Shown: positions 1-12,110 of the stretch, one piece after another
Numbering within the stretch: position 1 is the stretch's first letter
Layout: each line of letters starts with the position of its first letter
Source of the DNA: Toxonevra muliebris
Lineage: Eukaryota > Arthropoda > Insecta > Diptera > Pallopteridae
Assembly (NCBI GenBank): GCA_963691655.1
Contig: OY829329.1
Coordinates: 58,727,408-58,791,407 of the forward strand
Direction: 5' to 3'
Length of the DNA: 64,000 bases
Notes under the pieces: model-generated
Seen by the model: the letters and a program-made list of their open reading frames with translations, nothing else
What the model was told of the DNA's origin: nothing
Databases searched by the model: none
Translations under genes and position numbers: made by a program

Positions 1-974
1 CAGTTTCAATGGTTTTTAGAAAGCTGTTCGACACAATTATAAAGTAGACATCCAATGCCAAATAGTTTTGCTAATAAAATAATAAAACTTTCATTTAATA
101 TAGTGTAAACATCCTAAATCTTACTAGCTTCTGGTAAAAGGTCACGAATAAGTAATCCAAAATGTCTCATTACAGAAAGAAGCATATCCAGGTGCCAACC
201 AATCAATTTGCAAGTTATTTTATTGAATGATAATATATAGAAAAATATTTGATTTATAAAACAAAGTAAATATGTAATTTAAAAAATGAAAGAAATGAAA
301 GAAAAATATTTTCATAAATTTTCACAGTTTGCCCCGTAATTTTTATTGCCAATCATAGAATATTTCAATAATAATTCAGTATTTTTTATCAACTCTAAAT
401 AAAGGAAAATATTCAAAGTGGCATGGACCACTTTGAATATTTTCCTTTCTGAAATTTTAATAATAAAGTTTTGGGCTGTAATATTTGCAGTTTACCCATA
501 AATTTATATTGAGTATCTCATGAAATTTCTAAATTACAGGGCAAAATGGCAATTTTTTCTGATTATTCTGCTTTTTTTGAACATCACATGTTATTTTTCA
601 CAAATCCTTTTTTTCCGTGTAGTTATTTTTACTTAATTGCATGTAACTTTTACATTTATCTATTGATTTTCGGGCTCAGAGAATTTTACATAGGGATTGG
701 AAAAAATCAGACTGTCTTTGTTTATCATTATTTCTAAAAATAGACCGTTTAAAATTAAAAAAAAAGTGTTAGTAAAAGCCAAAAATTTTGTTACTGTATT
801 GGAGTTTCCATTAGCCCTGTCTGGCAGGGTTATGAACTAAATATTCAACAGATAATTTCAACAGAAGAGATGTTACGAAAATTGTCAATACAAAATAGAG
901 AACTGTTTAATTAAACAAATTGCGTTCAATAAAACAGATTTTCTTAACAACAGCGATGAACTGTTAAAGTCAGA
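1..974. other. AT-rich noncoding DNA
   Basis: No supported gene. The only reading frames are short and of low complexity. The stretch contains the hairpin at 401-448 and otherwise shows nothing recognisable. Confidence 0.7.
401..448. repeat. perfect inverted repeat (hairpin)
   Basis: A 21-base arm (401-421, beginning AAAGGAAAAT and ending AAAGTGG) is followed by a 6-base loop (422-427) and its exact reverse complement (428-448). No target duplication or transposon end is visible around it, so it looks like an isolated snapback rather than a recognised MITE. It is shorter than a typical animal pre-miRNA, and the flanking bases extend the stem only weakly. Confidence 0.9.
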
Positions 975-977
975 GTT

Positions 978-1708
978 TTTTTCTCGGTGTTACTTTCTAG
1001 TTCGTTTCCCTTGTTCTCTCCCGAATTTTTCTATTCTCTTTTTTATATCACTTCTATTTTTTTTCCTCCCTTTTGCGTCACTCACTATTTTATATCCTTT
1101 TTCTTTTTTCTCCCCCTTCCTTTATGTTTGCTACTCATTCTCCTTTTTATTCTTTTCTGTCTTTCCTTTTTTTCGCATGTCTCTTTTTCCCTTTTACCTT
1201 TCTCACTTCAACCCTCTATCTCTCCCCGTACTATCTCCATATATTCCCTATTTTCTAATCTTCTCTTTATCTCTTTCTTTTTTTCTTTCCTCTCCTATGT
1301 ATATCTTTCCTTCCTCGTCTCTATATGTTTTCTCCATTTAACCACTATTTTCAATCTTTTTTGATTTTTCCCTCCATTCTCTTTATCCTCCTTCATCCCT
1401 CGTCTTTCCTCCTTTTATTTTCTGCTCTCCTATTTTTCTCTTCCTCTTTTCTTTTTCTTCCCATTTCATTCACTTCTTTTTGTCTTTCCTGTTCTCTTTC
1501 TCTTCCCTTTTTATCTCTTTCCTCTTCTTTCTCGCTGTTTTTTCCAACTCTCTCTCATTACCTCTTTTTCTTTTCCCTCTTCGTTCCATCTCTCATTCTC
1601 TTTCCTCTTCTCCTCCCCTCTTTCTCCTTCCACTTTTTTCTTATCTCTTCTGTCTTCTCTTTCTCTTCCCTTTTCTTTCCTTCTCTCTCCCTTCCTCACC
1701 TTTCTCAG
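978..1708. repeat. polypyrimidine tract, ~730 bp
   Basis: The plus strand is almost wholly C and T, rich in TTTCTC, TCCCTT and TCTTTT words with scattered purines. No fixed repeat period is obvious. Long open frames on both strands follow from the composition (few purines, so few stop codons) and encode only Phe/Ser/Leu/Pro or Arg/Lys/Glu strings. They are not genes. Confidence 0.9.
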
Positions 1709-2847
1709 AAAAACAAAGTCTTTAAAAGTATTATAAATATTACGTTGACCCTATTCACCCCATGGTATTTACTACGAAAAGGCCCCACTTAATCCGTAGT
1801 GCGAACTAAGAATGAACGAATATATTAACCCGTTCCATGAAATGAATAGAAATTTGGAAAATATAACGCTTTTATTTTCTAAAGTGGTTCAAAGTCACTG
1901 CGTGGGATGAAATCTCAACTCTGGCTACAGCGATTTCTATCATGATCATTTTTAAAATTTAATATTTTTCTTGTGAAAAATACCACCGGAAAAAAATTCA
2001 TGAATCGCGTGTATCAAAGATATCAAATATCTGATTCGATTTATGTATTAAACTTACGAAAATATGTTCAACTCTGTACAATATTTTTTGACAGTGTACT
2101 CTTGCATGAATTTTATTTCAATTACGTTAGAGATTAGGGGTTGACTTGACCAATGGGTGGTAAAAAGATACATAAATATGAAAGGAAATTAAGCATTTGG
2201 GGACAAATATGGATGCCACACAAGCAACTAAAAGATAAAACACACACATACACTCATGAAAAAAAAAATCATATGCGCCATGGCAAAAATTTCATTTCAA
2301 ACATTATGGCGTCAATTGTGTGGATGCTGAAATGAAATGGGAGCTACATAAACGAAAAAGGAAAAGCGCCCATGATTTTTAACCCTTAAAATTATAGCTA
2401 TGTTAGGAATATTTTTGATGGTACAAAATATGAAATTTTAAGCGCAAATATGCACTAAAGAAAACTAAATTGGCAAAAATAAAACACCAAAGTCTAAAAT
2501 GTCTAATATAAAATTTGTAATATGTAATGATAACGCCAAGTTCTTTGCCGCTATTCTAAGGTCCACACTGACACAAATATACACACATGTACGTATGTAT
2601 TATATATGTATACAATTGTAAAAAATAAAATTACAAAAGCAAACGGAGTAGGAGGAGGAGAAAAAAGAAATAATTTTAAACTTATGCAAATGAAAATTAA
2701 TTTAATCCACAGGATATTTTCATTTTAATTTAATTACATGGACACTGACTACGTGAGCGACAGCAACATCCAAATGGACACTTTTTAAAACTTGCTAATA
2801 AACAACAACAACAATAAAAATAACAACATCATAGCGTAACAGGAAGC

Positions 2848-2863
2848 AGAGAGAGAGAGAGAG
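2848..2863. repeat. (GA)n microsatellite
   Basis: Eight uninterrupted GA units. In flies GAGAG runs can bind GAGA factor (Trl), so a regulatory role is possible, but nothing else here supports a promoter. Confidence 0.9.
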
Positions 2864-3035
2864 CAGTGAGGCTGGAAAAAGGACAATATACTTACATATA
2901 TATGTCAATTTTAATTCTATTTTTGTAATTATTTTAAGCTGGCAATGCCATTTTATTTAGAAATTATGAAGGTCCATGCCTTTATTCTCATAATGAGTAG
3001 AGTATAAGGAACTTTGGAGTGGGTGGAGATACGGG

Positions 3036-3054
3036 GAGAGAGAGAGAGAGAGAG
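3036..3054. repeat. (GA)n microsatellite
   Basis: A run of about nine GA units, some 170 bp from the similar run at 2848-2863. It is a potential GAGA-factor site by sequence only. Confidence 0.9.
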
Positions 3055-3997
3055 GCATTCAGCATGTGTAATTAATTTAGCATGCTACAATTTTTTCCGT
3101 TCGTTTGTCCATTCATTCCTACGTTTTTTTAAGTGCCTTCTTTTCAAATGAGAAAATGGCGCTGTGCGCTTATGAAATTAAAATGCAATTTTCAATGAAA
3201 TGAGATTATTTTCGCTTTTTTTTTTTTCTTTCTTCTCATCTTCATTTTTCCCGTTTTCTCTTTTTTTATTTTTATGTAATTATTTTTATTTGCCAAATGG
3301 TTACAAAAGAATACAAAAAAAAAAAAAAAATGAGCAACAAAAACCTAAAATATATGTAAAAGAAGCAAAAATGGAAAATGTAATGAAAACATAAGCCTAA
3401 CAAAATGAAAAAATAAATGAAAGCAGAAGGAATGGCAAGAAAAGTAGCGAAATATAATCAAGTAATGAGTGAAAAATGTAGCAATAACAAATTAATTAGT
3501 GTGTATATATTTGAAGCAGAAAAAGCAATTAAAATAAATTTGTTTACTAGCTACTATTATTTGTATTTCTACTTGATGCAAGCGCAAAACCCAAAAGGAT
3601 AATTACTTTTCATAATGTAAAATAAAATAAAAATGGCGCATTTGATTTGAAATTGTTTGCATGAAAAGTAAGGAAGAAAAATTATAAGACAGATTTCTGA
3701 CTTCTTGTAAACTTCAATTTGTAGTTGCTGTAGTATGAAGCAGTTGCATGATGATTTTCAGTTTGAAAACTTGACATCTTTGAAATCTGATATGTAGATA
3801 AATAAACCAGAGTCACACTGAGTTCATACATATAGCTGCAAGCAAAAGCTGAGCCTGAAAAAGTTCTCTATACGCAAAACAAAATCAAGCTTTTTATAGT
3901 CCAGCAAAAAGAAAATATCCCAACTGTAATTTCAATTGACCCATCAAAATCGATGGTTTCCATTGTATGAGAGTAAAAATCTCTCAATATAAGTAAA

Positions 3998-5025
3998 AGT
4001 TGGGTGAAAAGAGGGAGAGTGACGAAAGTAAAGGAAGAGAGAAGAATTGAAAAGAGAAGAAAATAAAATAAGAAGAAAGAATGGGAAGTAAGAGTAAGAG
4101 GGTAGATAAAAATAAAAGCAGATGAAAAAAAGTAGGACGGGGATGGAAAAGCGGAGAACTGAAGGGAGAAAAAATCGATAAGAAAGAGAAAGATATAAGA
4201 AAAAAGAGAGGTATACAACCGAGGAGGGCGAAAAAGAGAAAAAAAATTAAAGAGAGGAAGGCAGAGAAAGGAAGAGAGTGAAGTCAATAGAAGATGGAAA
4301 AGAAAGAGAGGATAGAAGAGAAAGAGAGATAGTGGAGAAAGAGAGGGAGAAATAAAATGTAATAAAATAAAGAAATAGTGTAAAAAGTGGGGGGAGAGAG
4401 GAGAGAATAGAACGAGAAAAGAGGAGTGGAAAACAAAAGAGGAAAGAAAATGATAATGGAGGAAGAAAATGGAAGAAGGAATGGAGATCGAAAAAGAAAA
4501 AACAGAAAGAGAAAAAGGACAGAAAAGGGAAAAAAGTGATAGAAAAACAGAAGAGTGGAAGATAGAAGAGGGGTAAAAAACAGGAGAGGAGAGAAAGAGA
4601 AACGAGGGTTAAAGAACGAGGAAAGAAGGAGAGAAGGAAAAGTTAATAAAATTGGAACATATTGGGAGAGAAAAAAGAGGAGAGAAAAGAAAAGGAAAAG
4701 TCGAATAGAGGGAAATAAAACAGAAAGAAGGAACAAAGAAAGGAAAAAACAAGAATTAAGAATAATAGGAGACATAGTAAACAAACGGGAGGTGAAAATC
4801 GGGCATAGGTAGAGAATGGAGAGAGAAGTATGGGGAAAAATAGGGTAACAAAAAAGGATAAGAAACAAAGGGGAAAGAGGAGAAAAGGGACAAGAGGGGA
4901 AGAGAGAAAGAACAATAAAGTACTTAGAAAAATTGTGAAGACTGACGGAAAAAATAGCAACAAAGATAGAAGATAATGAAAGAAGGTCAAATAGCAGGGG
5001 TGCGAGGGAAAGATTTAGGTGTTTT
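3998..5025. repeat. polypurine tract, ~1 kb
   Basis: The plus strand is almost wholly A and G (AGAGAAAG, GGAAGAAA and similar words) for about 1 kb. It is the strand-reversed counterpart in composition of the tract at 978-1708. The minus-strand open frames across it (up to 194 codons) are Phe/Leu/Ser-rich composition artefacts. Uninterrupted homopurine stretches of this size can in principle form triplex (H-DNA) structures. Confidence 0.9.
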
Positions 5026-5135
5026 CCTTCGTTTCAAAAATTGAAGAACAATAATGTTAATAACAAAAATATCTATTCGCAATTATCTCAAAACCACTTT
5101 CATCTTTTGATCTTTTAATGGAAAAGGATAAGAAG

Positions 5136-6065
5136 CAAAACCGTATTTAGGGGGGAGGTTTTGGGGGTTCTGCCCCCTCCCCCCCTCCGAAATGTGGAAA
5201 CCTTCTTCTATTTTTTGATATTAATTGCCAGTGGATGAAAAAAAAGTCAAAATAAATTCTATTGAACAGTTTTTTAATATTTTTTACTTCCATCGGTTTC
5301 TTTCTAAAAAGTCAAATTTAAAAAAATAAACTTGAAATCTCAGTTACACTATGCGACCAGATCCGATTTGTTTTCTTTGACATGAGGTTTGACTTTGGAT
5401 ACAAAAAGAGAAGATAATGCTGAGCAATTCTGCATTTATAGTTTTTCTAAGTCAGTAACTGTTTTTGATTTACAGTTTCGGGTGTAGGGCTCATTTCGAA
5501 GGGCATGATTCAGCCTATAATTTCTGGATTTCGAAATTTGTAGCTCGCCAGTGTTCAGCTCTTCAATTTAAAAAAAATGGCAAAAAATTCTATTTTAGGG
5601 TTTTATATCCCATTTTTTCTAAAACGTTGCGAGATGGGAAATTTTTGAACTCAGATTCGTGTTCAGTATAAAAAATTCATCCACAAACACTAGGAGCCAT
5701 TTTATTCGCAAAGCCCATGTAGGGCAGTAATATTGGATCAGCTCCAAAGTTCAAGGAAACAATCTTAAAATGTAATTAATTCTTTAACCCATTATTGCTC
5801 AGAGCACCCCGACTCGGAAGACCTCTTTCAATGCAGTAACTGCACGAATTTCGGGAATATAAGCCAACCTCATCCGGATTCCTTATCATGACCCAAATTC
5901 CCACTGATAATCATTTGAAAAAAATGAGCCTCTGTCTATTTTTAGTATTTTTGGTAATTGTTTTGAGGTCGGGCTCATCATCAGTAATGGCAAGTCAATG
6001 TCAATTTTCTTCGAATGAACCGCCCCCCCTCCCCCCCCCGAAAAAAAATCCTGGCTACGGCCCTG
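5136..6065. mobile_element. hAT-like non-autonomous element, copy 1
   Basis: Imperfect ends are visible. The left end reads CAAAACCGTATTTAGG. The right end, read inward on the other strand, is CAGGGCCGTAGCCAGG. The element is flanked by 7/8-matching 8-bp duplications, ATAAGAAG (5128-5135) and ATGAGAAG (6066-6073). Both ends are followed by G-rich or C-rich tracts (about 5151-5207 and 6021-6040). A near-full-length copy lies at 11278-12102 in the opposite orientation. 8-bp duplications occur in the hAT and P superfamilies, and CA-starting ends favour hAT; this assignment is inferred. No transposase is recognisable inside, and the small open frames are not conserved. Non-autonomous status is inferred from the 930-bp length. 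Confidence 0.8.
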
Positions 6066-6073
6066 ATGAGAAG

Positions 6074-9000
6074 TATGTGTTTTAAACATATGGGGCGAGT
6101 TACTGCAAATGTACTGGAAAAAGAGCTTTGATATTGCTTAAGTTACCTGTAAAATTGCACCCAAAAGGTTATATCTTCAATTCTATAATACTCATTTCAA
6201 AATTCTTAGAAAATTATGCAACAATAATGAACATGTTTAGTTTGTTTTCAAGCGTACCATAATGCTCATTTTTATTTTTGAATTCTAGAAGGGATGTTAT
6301 TTCTAGGCCAAGGCCTGGGAGAAAACATTTAATCAACACATTAATTCTGTATTGGATATATATATTTTTAACATCTCTTGATTCACTTTCAATGCCCCGA
6401 AATGCATTAAATTTATTCCGATGTAATAAAATGTTGTAATTTTTTATTTTTTTTTTTTTTTTAAATTTGAATAACCTATGAAATTATGCTTATTTTAATA
6501 ATTTTTCAACGAAAGTTTGGAGAAAATGAATTCTATTTTTAACCACGTAAAGGCATTTCATTATATTTTCTGTCTAGAAAGTACACTTAGAGCATTTTTA
6601 TGAAAAGCGTAATTTGGGGTTAATGTGAAAAGAGCTGGTCAAACTTTCTGAAATAAATTTATAAAACAAAAAAAAAAAAACAAAAAGGCTATATGAAATA
6701 GATACACAGACAACGACTGGTATTCACAACCTCTAGTATAAATATAATCGAGTTACGAAATCATCATTATATGGTTTTATCTACATTTTTAACTGAGAGT
6801 GCATTTTCTTTTACACCCAACTTCCCTTTTTCTAACATTTATTTACCATGAAAAATCTGCTAGCGTGGACATTTATAAATTTCAAGTGATTTTTTAACAT
6901 TGTCTTCACAATTTCCGTTGCGTCTTAACACAATCAATCGCATTACGAAATACTCCACCTATTTTTGCGATTTTTTTCGCTTTGTCAGCTAGCAAATGTT
7001 CACACACTCAGTCACACATGTATCTATGTGCAATAAACGGGATTATAAAAAGTAAAAATGCCTTTTTTCTTCCTACACGTTTTTAATAAAAGGATTTAAA
7101 CACAAACACATACACACACACACATGTCAACCAACCAACCAACACATATATGTATGGGGACATGCATGGTCAATTGCCATTTGGGGTCAATCCTTTGCGT
7201 TTATACTGTATACTTTAACACCATCACTACCCACTACTACTGGTTAAGTTATTGCTGCTGCCCACCTCTCTTTTTTCTTCTACCTTACACTTTAGAAAAT
7301 ATAAAAACATTTTTCAAAAATAAAAGCAACAGAACAACAAAAAAAAAAAAACCAGAAAGGATATAAAATAGCAGTCATACATTATGGAATATGTATGAGG
7401 AGCGTAAATGACCCGCGTTACCTCGACCACTTTCTTTCTACCTCCACCTACTTTTACTCTCTTTTTCTCACTCACTCCCTCTCTCTCACTCTCTCTCTCT
7501 TTCTATCACACACTCTTTATAACAGTACCCCTTTGATATTTGTTCTTACACACACACACACAGCCACACACATTTTTTTGTTCTGATTATGCGTTAAGCG
7601 CTTATTTCGCATTTTTAGTCCTTGCTTTGCTTTTGTTCTTCCTGTTGTTGTTCTCATACTCATTGACATTGTTGTTGTTGTTGCTGCTGTTCCCATTTGC
7701 CATGGCTGGCTTCTTTGCTGTTGTTGTTGTTGTAGCGCAAATTTTTTCTTTTTTCTGCATTGCACAGCACAAAAAATATTTTACCTTCCGTTGACCATTT
7801 TTATTATAGCTTTGGTCATCCTTTATTTTATTTTTTTTTTTTGAAGAATAAGTAGCAGTAATAGAAGAGAGATCGGCGTATAAAAAAAAGAAGAAAACAG
7901 ACGGAAACTTTTCATATCCTTAGCTTATACCTTATTTATGTGTGTATAGATATGTATGAGTATATAGTTATAAAGTATATTTTTCATATGTATATGTGTA
8001 TGTTTGCTTGTGTGGCATTCTCATAAAACACAATTTATTAGTGTATATTTGTGTATTTTTTTTTTCATTTTTGCCTTGGCATTTTCTTTATCGTCGCTAT
8101 GTTTTCGTCGTTGTTCGTTTCGTGGTGTGTGCTGAAAAATGGAAAATTCTCAATTTTATATATGTAGGTGAACGAGTAGGTAGGAGGGGAGTAGGAGTTT
8201 TAAGCTTTTTTTTCCTCCTTCCATAGAGCCAAACTGAAACCATATCTATATGTGTGCCTGTATGTGTGCCTGTATAATTCGTGCTACATTATTTATTTTG
8301 TATTTTTATGTGTGTATATTTAGAAAGAAAAAATATTGTCGTATATCATTTGGCATATACTCGTATCTATACATAAACTGAAACGTATGAAAGTACGTGA
8401 CGTTAGTCGGCGATTATTTTTTTTTTCTTCTTCTTCTTTTTGACGTTAAGCTTTCATTGGAGTAAAGTGTTGAGAATAAAGTTGAAGAGTAGCGTTGGCA
8501 AATTTTGAAGTTCGTGAGAAGAAACTCTAATGATTTCGAAGGAACAAAGAACCGCAACAAATCTCCTCCACTCATTTCTGTCGAACGCCAGTCTCTCAAT
8601 TTCGTTTCATGTTTTGGTTGATATATTCATTCTGTTATCTTTATCTTTATGTTTTTTTTTTTTTGCAAGGACTTCATTTCTGCAGAGTGTCCTGCGGGCT
8701 CTAGAGTTCAAATATTTTGACCGATCCATTATATTATACATTTTTGTTTTTGATAAATTAAATACGCTCGGCGGTGATAATCGAACTTGAATCCTTTGGG
8801 TTCCGGGGTAAATTAAGTTGCTGATAAACTACCAGAGAAATGAACATTAACTCCTTTCATGAAAGACGATAAGCATTCTGTATGCTGGGAAAAGGAACCT
8901 TCTCACTATTCATTTGAAAAAAGGAAGAACAGCAAAGAAAGTAATGCTGAGAAAATTTACCAGTGCTAGAATATTAGAAAAACTTCAAAATAATCTAAGA

Positions 9001-9801
9001 ATCATTACATGGATTCAAAAAGGATATTGTAAGTCTAATTATCAACTTACAAAACTGGAAATTACAATACTTCTAATGACTCTTGTAAGTTTTGCAGAGA
9101 TAACAAAAGTCTGCGAGGCATATCTTAATCCTTTCAATCAACGGTGACCCAAAACTCATTTTTCATTGAAAAGAGAATTGATGGGTCTTGGAATTGTTAC
9201 CTAATTGAGTTCAGACTGACTTTTAATAAGAACAAATCTTTTTTACCTACCAATTTTGACAATATTTATCCAAATACGCACAAATTTTCAATATGTTATG
9301 AAAAAAACTATCTACTGAAATAAGATTCCCCATGACCCATCGGTGACCCTAAAATGCTAAATAGAAACTTTTTAAAAACTTTTTGCAATTAAATTTTTAA
9401 AAATATAATATTTTTCAAATTCATACTTGGTGATTTTGGTTTGGTTTTGTACACTTGCATGGGGTAAAAACCAGGGTTGGTGCAGACTACTATTCACAAT
9501 TCTGTCGATTGGGGAAAAATCATTGTGAGTGTGTGTGAGTGTAGCCACCATATTGAATTTTCTAAAAGGTCAGGCAGCTTTCGAAAGTAGACGCTTGAAC
9601 AAAATTTTTGAGCCATTACGTATGCGTCCCTCTTAACTCTGTTCGCATGGATGTTCCCGTGTACTTGAAGCGTCCCATATATAAGTGAAATGTTCGTTAT
9701 AAGCTACGAATTGACTCAACCAATTCACTACGAATTTGCCAATTTACTTCGAATTCACTTCTCAGGGCAGAAAGAAACATAGGAAGCATTTCATGTGAAG
9801 C
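6074..9801. other. noncoding DNA with simple repeats
   Basis: No supported gene. The stretch contains poly(T) and poly(A) runs (6447-6461, 6666-6680), the CA/TTG cluster at 7100-7735, and otherwise AT-rich sequence. The frame at 8914-9147 (77 codons) resembles no family I know and has no supporting signal. Confidence 0.65.
7100..7735. repeat. simple-repeat cluster: CA, CT and TTG runs
   Basis: CA runs lie near 7110-7124 and 7549-7562, a CT-rich segment at 7471-7502, and interrupted TTG/TGT triplets at 7669-7733. These triplets are typical fly 'opa-type' sequence. Open frames here (for example 7540-7794 and its reverse) are translations of these repeats. Confidence 0.85.
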
Positions 9802-10608
9802 GGACAACGTAAAAAAGTGTGAAGTTCTGAAATTCGGCTTAATTGAACTTCTAGAAAATACACACAATTTTGGTTTTTGTATGAAGTTTATTTCTCAAGT
9901 TATGGGTTTTTAAAGAATTGACGTAATTGAAATATGGATTTTGAAAGTAATTTTTAGAATCAAACAAATTTACAATTAAATGGTGAACATGGTGAATACT
10001 GTTCTTTTGAATTATGGAATCAGACCGGAAATTAAATATTTTTGTTATGCACCAAACCGGAAGTAAAAGTTTAAAATCAGAATTTTAATAACTTCGACCA
10101 TTTAAAAAAAAAAAAAAAATTATTTTTCAAAATTTAGCTTAAAGTATTTAAATAATACCCTTAAAATACCAAAATGGGATCTACATTAGTTTAGGAGATA
10201 GATACATAGGTGTCGCACTGAGCGTGGTAGCTATGTACTTTAATTCATATATCTCCTAAACTGATAATTTTTTTTTTTTTTTGTAGTCAAAGCTATTGAA
10301 ATTCTGATTTTAAAATTTTACTTCCGGTTTGGTGCAAAAAAAAAAAATTTAATTTCCGATCTGGTTCCTTAATTGAAAAGAACAGTAAATTTCCTATTTA
10401 AATCACCCTATTCAATATTTTATTGTAAATGTGTTTAATTCTAAAAATTACTTTCGAGAAATGAATATTTCAATTACGTCAATTCTTTAAAAACCAATAA
10501 CTTGACCAAATTCATACAAAAAATTATGTGTCTACATTAATATTTTCTACAGGTTCAATTAGGCCGAACTTCAACGAATTTCAGAACTTAATTTTTTTTT
10601 CGCTGTCC
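9802..10608. repeat. ~0.8-kb palindromic foldback element
   Basis: Left-arm words such as AAGTTCTGAAATTCG, CTAGAAAAT, TTAAAGAATTGACGTAATTG and TACTTCCGGTTTGGTGCA recur as reverse complements in the right arm in mirrored order. The centre is near 10230, where TAGTTTAGGAGATA pairs with TATCTCCTAAACT. The arms are about 400 bp and imperfect (small indels, A/T-run length changes). The outermost matched word is GGACA..CG. I could not establish a target duplication, so the exact termini and superfamily are undetermined. Confidence 0.75.
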
Positions 10609-11277
10609 TATATTTAATTTCCGTGTTGCGTCGCTAGAAGGCACTACCCATATAAATTAAATAAAAGTTTCACCATGGCTCTACGGCCGTCAAAGATATT
10701 GCAATACAATTTAGTATAGAGATTAATCTGAACATGCTTAAAAATACATGTTGTATCCAACTTCTGAATATCGCCGATAGAGGATGCCTGCCATGCAAAC
10801 TATGCAATATAACTTGGAAGCTTGGAGTGTTGTGATGAAACCCGATACGATAATTGCCATTGAAAATGTTGAAAATTCACTAGTGGTTCCTTGGGTGGTG
10901 TTTTGAGATAGTTCTATTATACAAAGCGATATTAGTGTTTGCGGAACTTCAACTAACTTAATCGAATATTCTTGCAACAATCTCGTTCAGGGGAGCTTCC
11001 CTGGCATCTTCTCAGACCTTAAAGTGAATGCAAAAAAAATAAAATATTTTGATAAATTACAAAACCATTCCGTGTGATTCCAGATGAAGCTTCGTTTCTT
11101 TCTATATTGTTTGTTTTTTGAAACCCATTATAGAAAATCAGATAATCAGTCGATGAAAATTATTCAGGTAAAATCTACCTTAAAAATTTCGATCATAGGA
11201 AGAATGAAAAATGTGTAAATTGCCAGCTGAGTGGAGCGCTTTTAGTAAGCCCTCATAGTTATCGGGAGTAGCACATC
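10609..11277. other. noncoding interval between repeats
   Basis: No supported gene. The minus frame at 10738-10980 (80 codons) is unrecognised and has no supporting context. The interval ends in the 8-bp target site AGCACATC of the adjacent hAT-like element. Confidence 0.6.
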
Positions 11278-12102
11278 CAGGGCCGTAGCCAGGATTTTTT
11301 TTCGGGGGAGGGGGGCGGGGGGGTTTTCATTCGAAGAAAATTGACATTGACTTGCCATTACTGATGATGAGCCCGACCTCAAAAAAATTACAAAAAAAAC
11401 TAAATGTAGTCAGAGGCTCATTTTTTTCAAATGATTATCAGTGGGAATTCGGGCCATTATAAGGAATCCGGATGAGGTTGGCTTATATTCCCAAAATTCG
11501 TGCAGTTACTGCATTGAAAGAGGTCTTCCGAGTTGGGGTGCTCTGAGCAATAATGGGTTAAATAATTAATTACATTTTAAGATTGCTTCCTAAAACTTTG
11601 GAGCTGATCCACTACTACTGCCCTACATGGGCTTTTCGAATAAAATGATTTCTAGTGTTTGTGAATGAATTTTTTATACTGAACACGAATCTAAGTTCAA
11701 AAATTTCCCATCACGCCACGTTTTAGAAAAAATGGAATGTAAAACCCTAAAATATAATTTTTTGCTATTTTTAAAAAACAGTTACAGACCTAGAAAAACT
11801 ATGAATGCAGGAGTGCTCAGCATCACCTTCTCTTTTTGTATCCAAAGTCAAACCTCATGTCAAAGAAAACAAATCGGATCTTGTCGCATAGTGTAACTAA
11901 GATTTCAAGTTTATTTTTTATATTTGACTTTTTAGGAAGAAACCGATGGAAGTAAAAAATATTTAAAAACTGTTCAGTAGATTTTATTTTGACTTTTTTT
12001 TCATCCACTGGCAATTAATATTAAAAAATAGAAGAAAGTTTCCACATTTCGGGGGGGGGGGGAAGTAAGAACCCCCAAAACCTCCCCCTAAATACGGCAT
12101 TG
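11278..12102. mobile_element. hAT-like non-autonomous element, copy 2 (inverted)
   Basis: This is the inverse-orientation relative of 5136-6065. It starts CAGGGCCGTAGCCAGG and ends so that the other strand reads CAATGCCGTATTTAGG. Perfect 8-bp duplications AGCACATC flank it (11270-11277 and 12103-12110). G-rich tracts lie just inside both ends (about 11303-11323 and 12051-12062). The interior matches copy 1 throughout with substitutions and small gaps, for example the shared word CATTACTGATGATGAGCCCG. It is 825 bp against 930 bp for copy 1. No transposase domain is visible. The perfect duplication makes this the best-defined member of the family. Confidence 0.88.
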
Positions 12103-12110
12103 AGCACATC

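Larger units (their letters stand above)
1710..3995. other. AT-rich noncoding DNA with simple repeats
   Basis: No supported gene. The stretch contains two GA-repeat tracts (2848-2863 and 3036-3054), several poly(A) or poly(T) runs (for example 3217-3228 and 3316-3330) and CAA-rich segments. The small reading frames are of low complexity. Confidence 0.7.

Noticed and set aside
987..1792. Long open frames in the polypyrimidine tract
   Set aside because: C+T-only sequence rarely forms stop codons. The translations are Phe/Ser/Leu/Pro filler, and frames are open on both strands.
3868..4990. Minus-strand frames of 115-194 codons
   Set aside because: Composition artefact of the polypurine tract. 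No domain, and the translation is low complexity.
7517..7794. Overlapping frames on both strands
   Set aside because: Translations of CA and TTG simple repeats.
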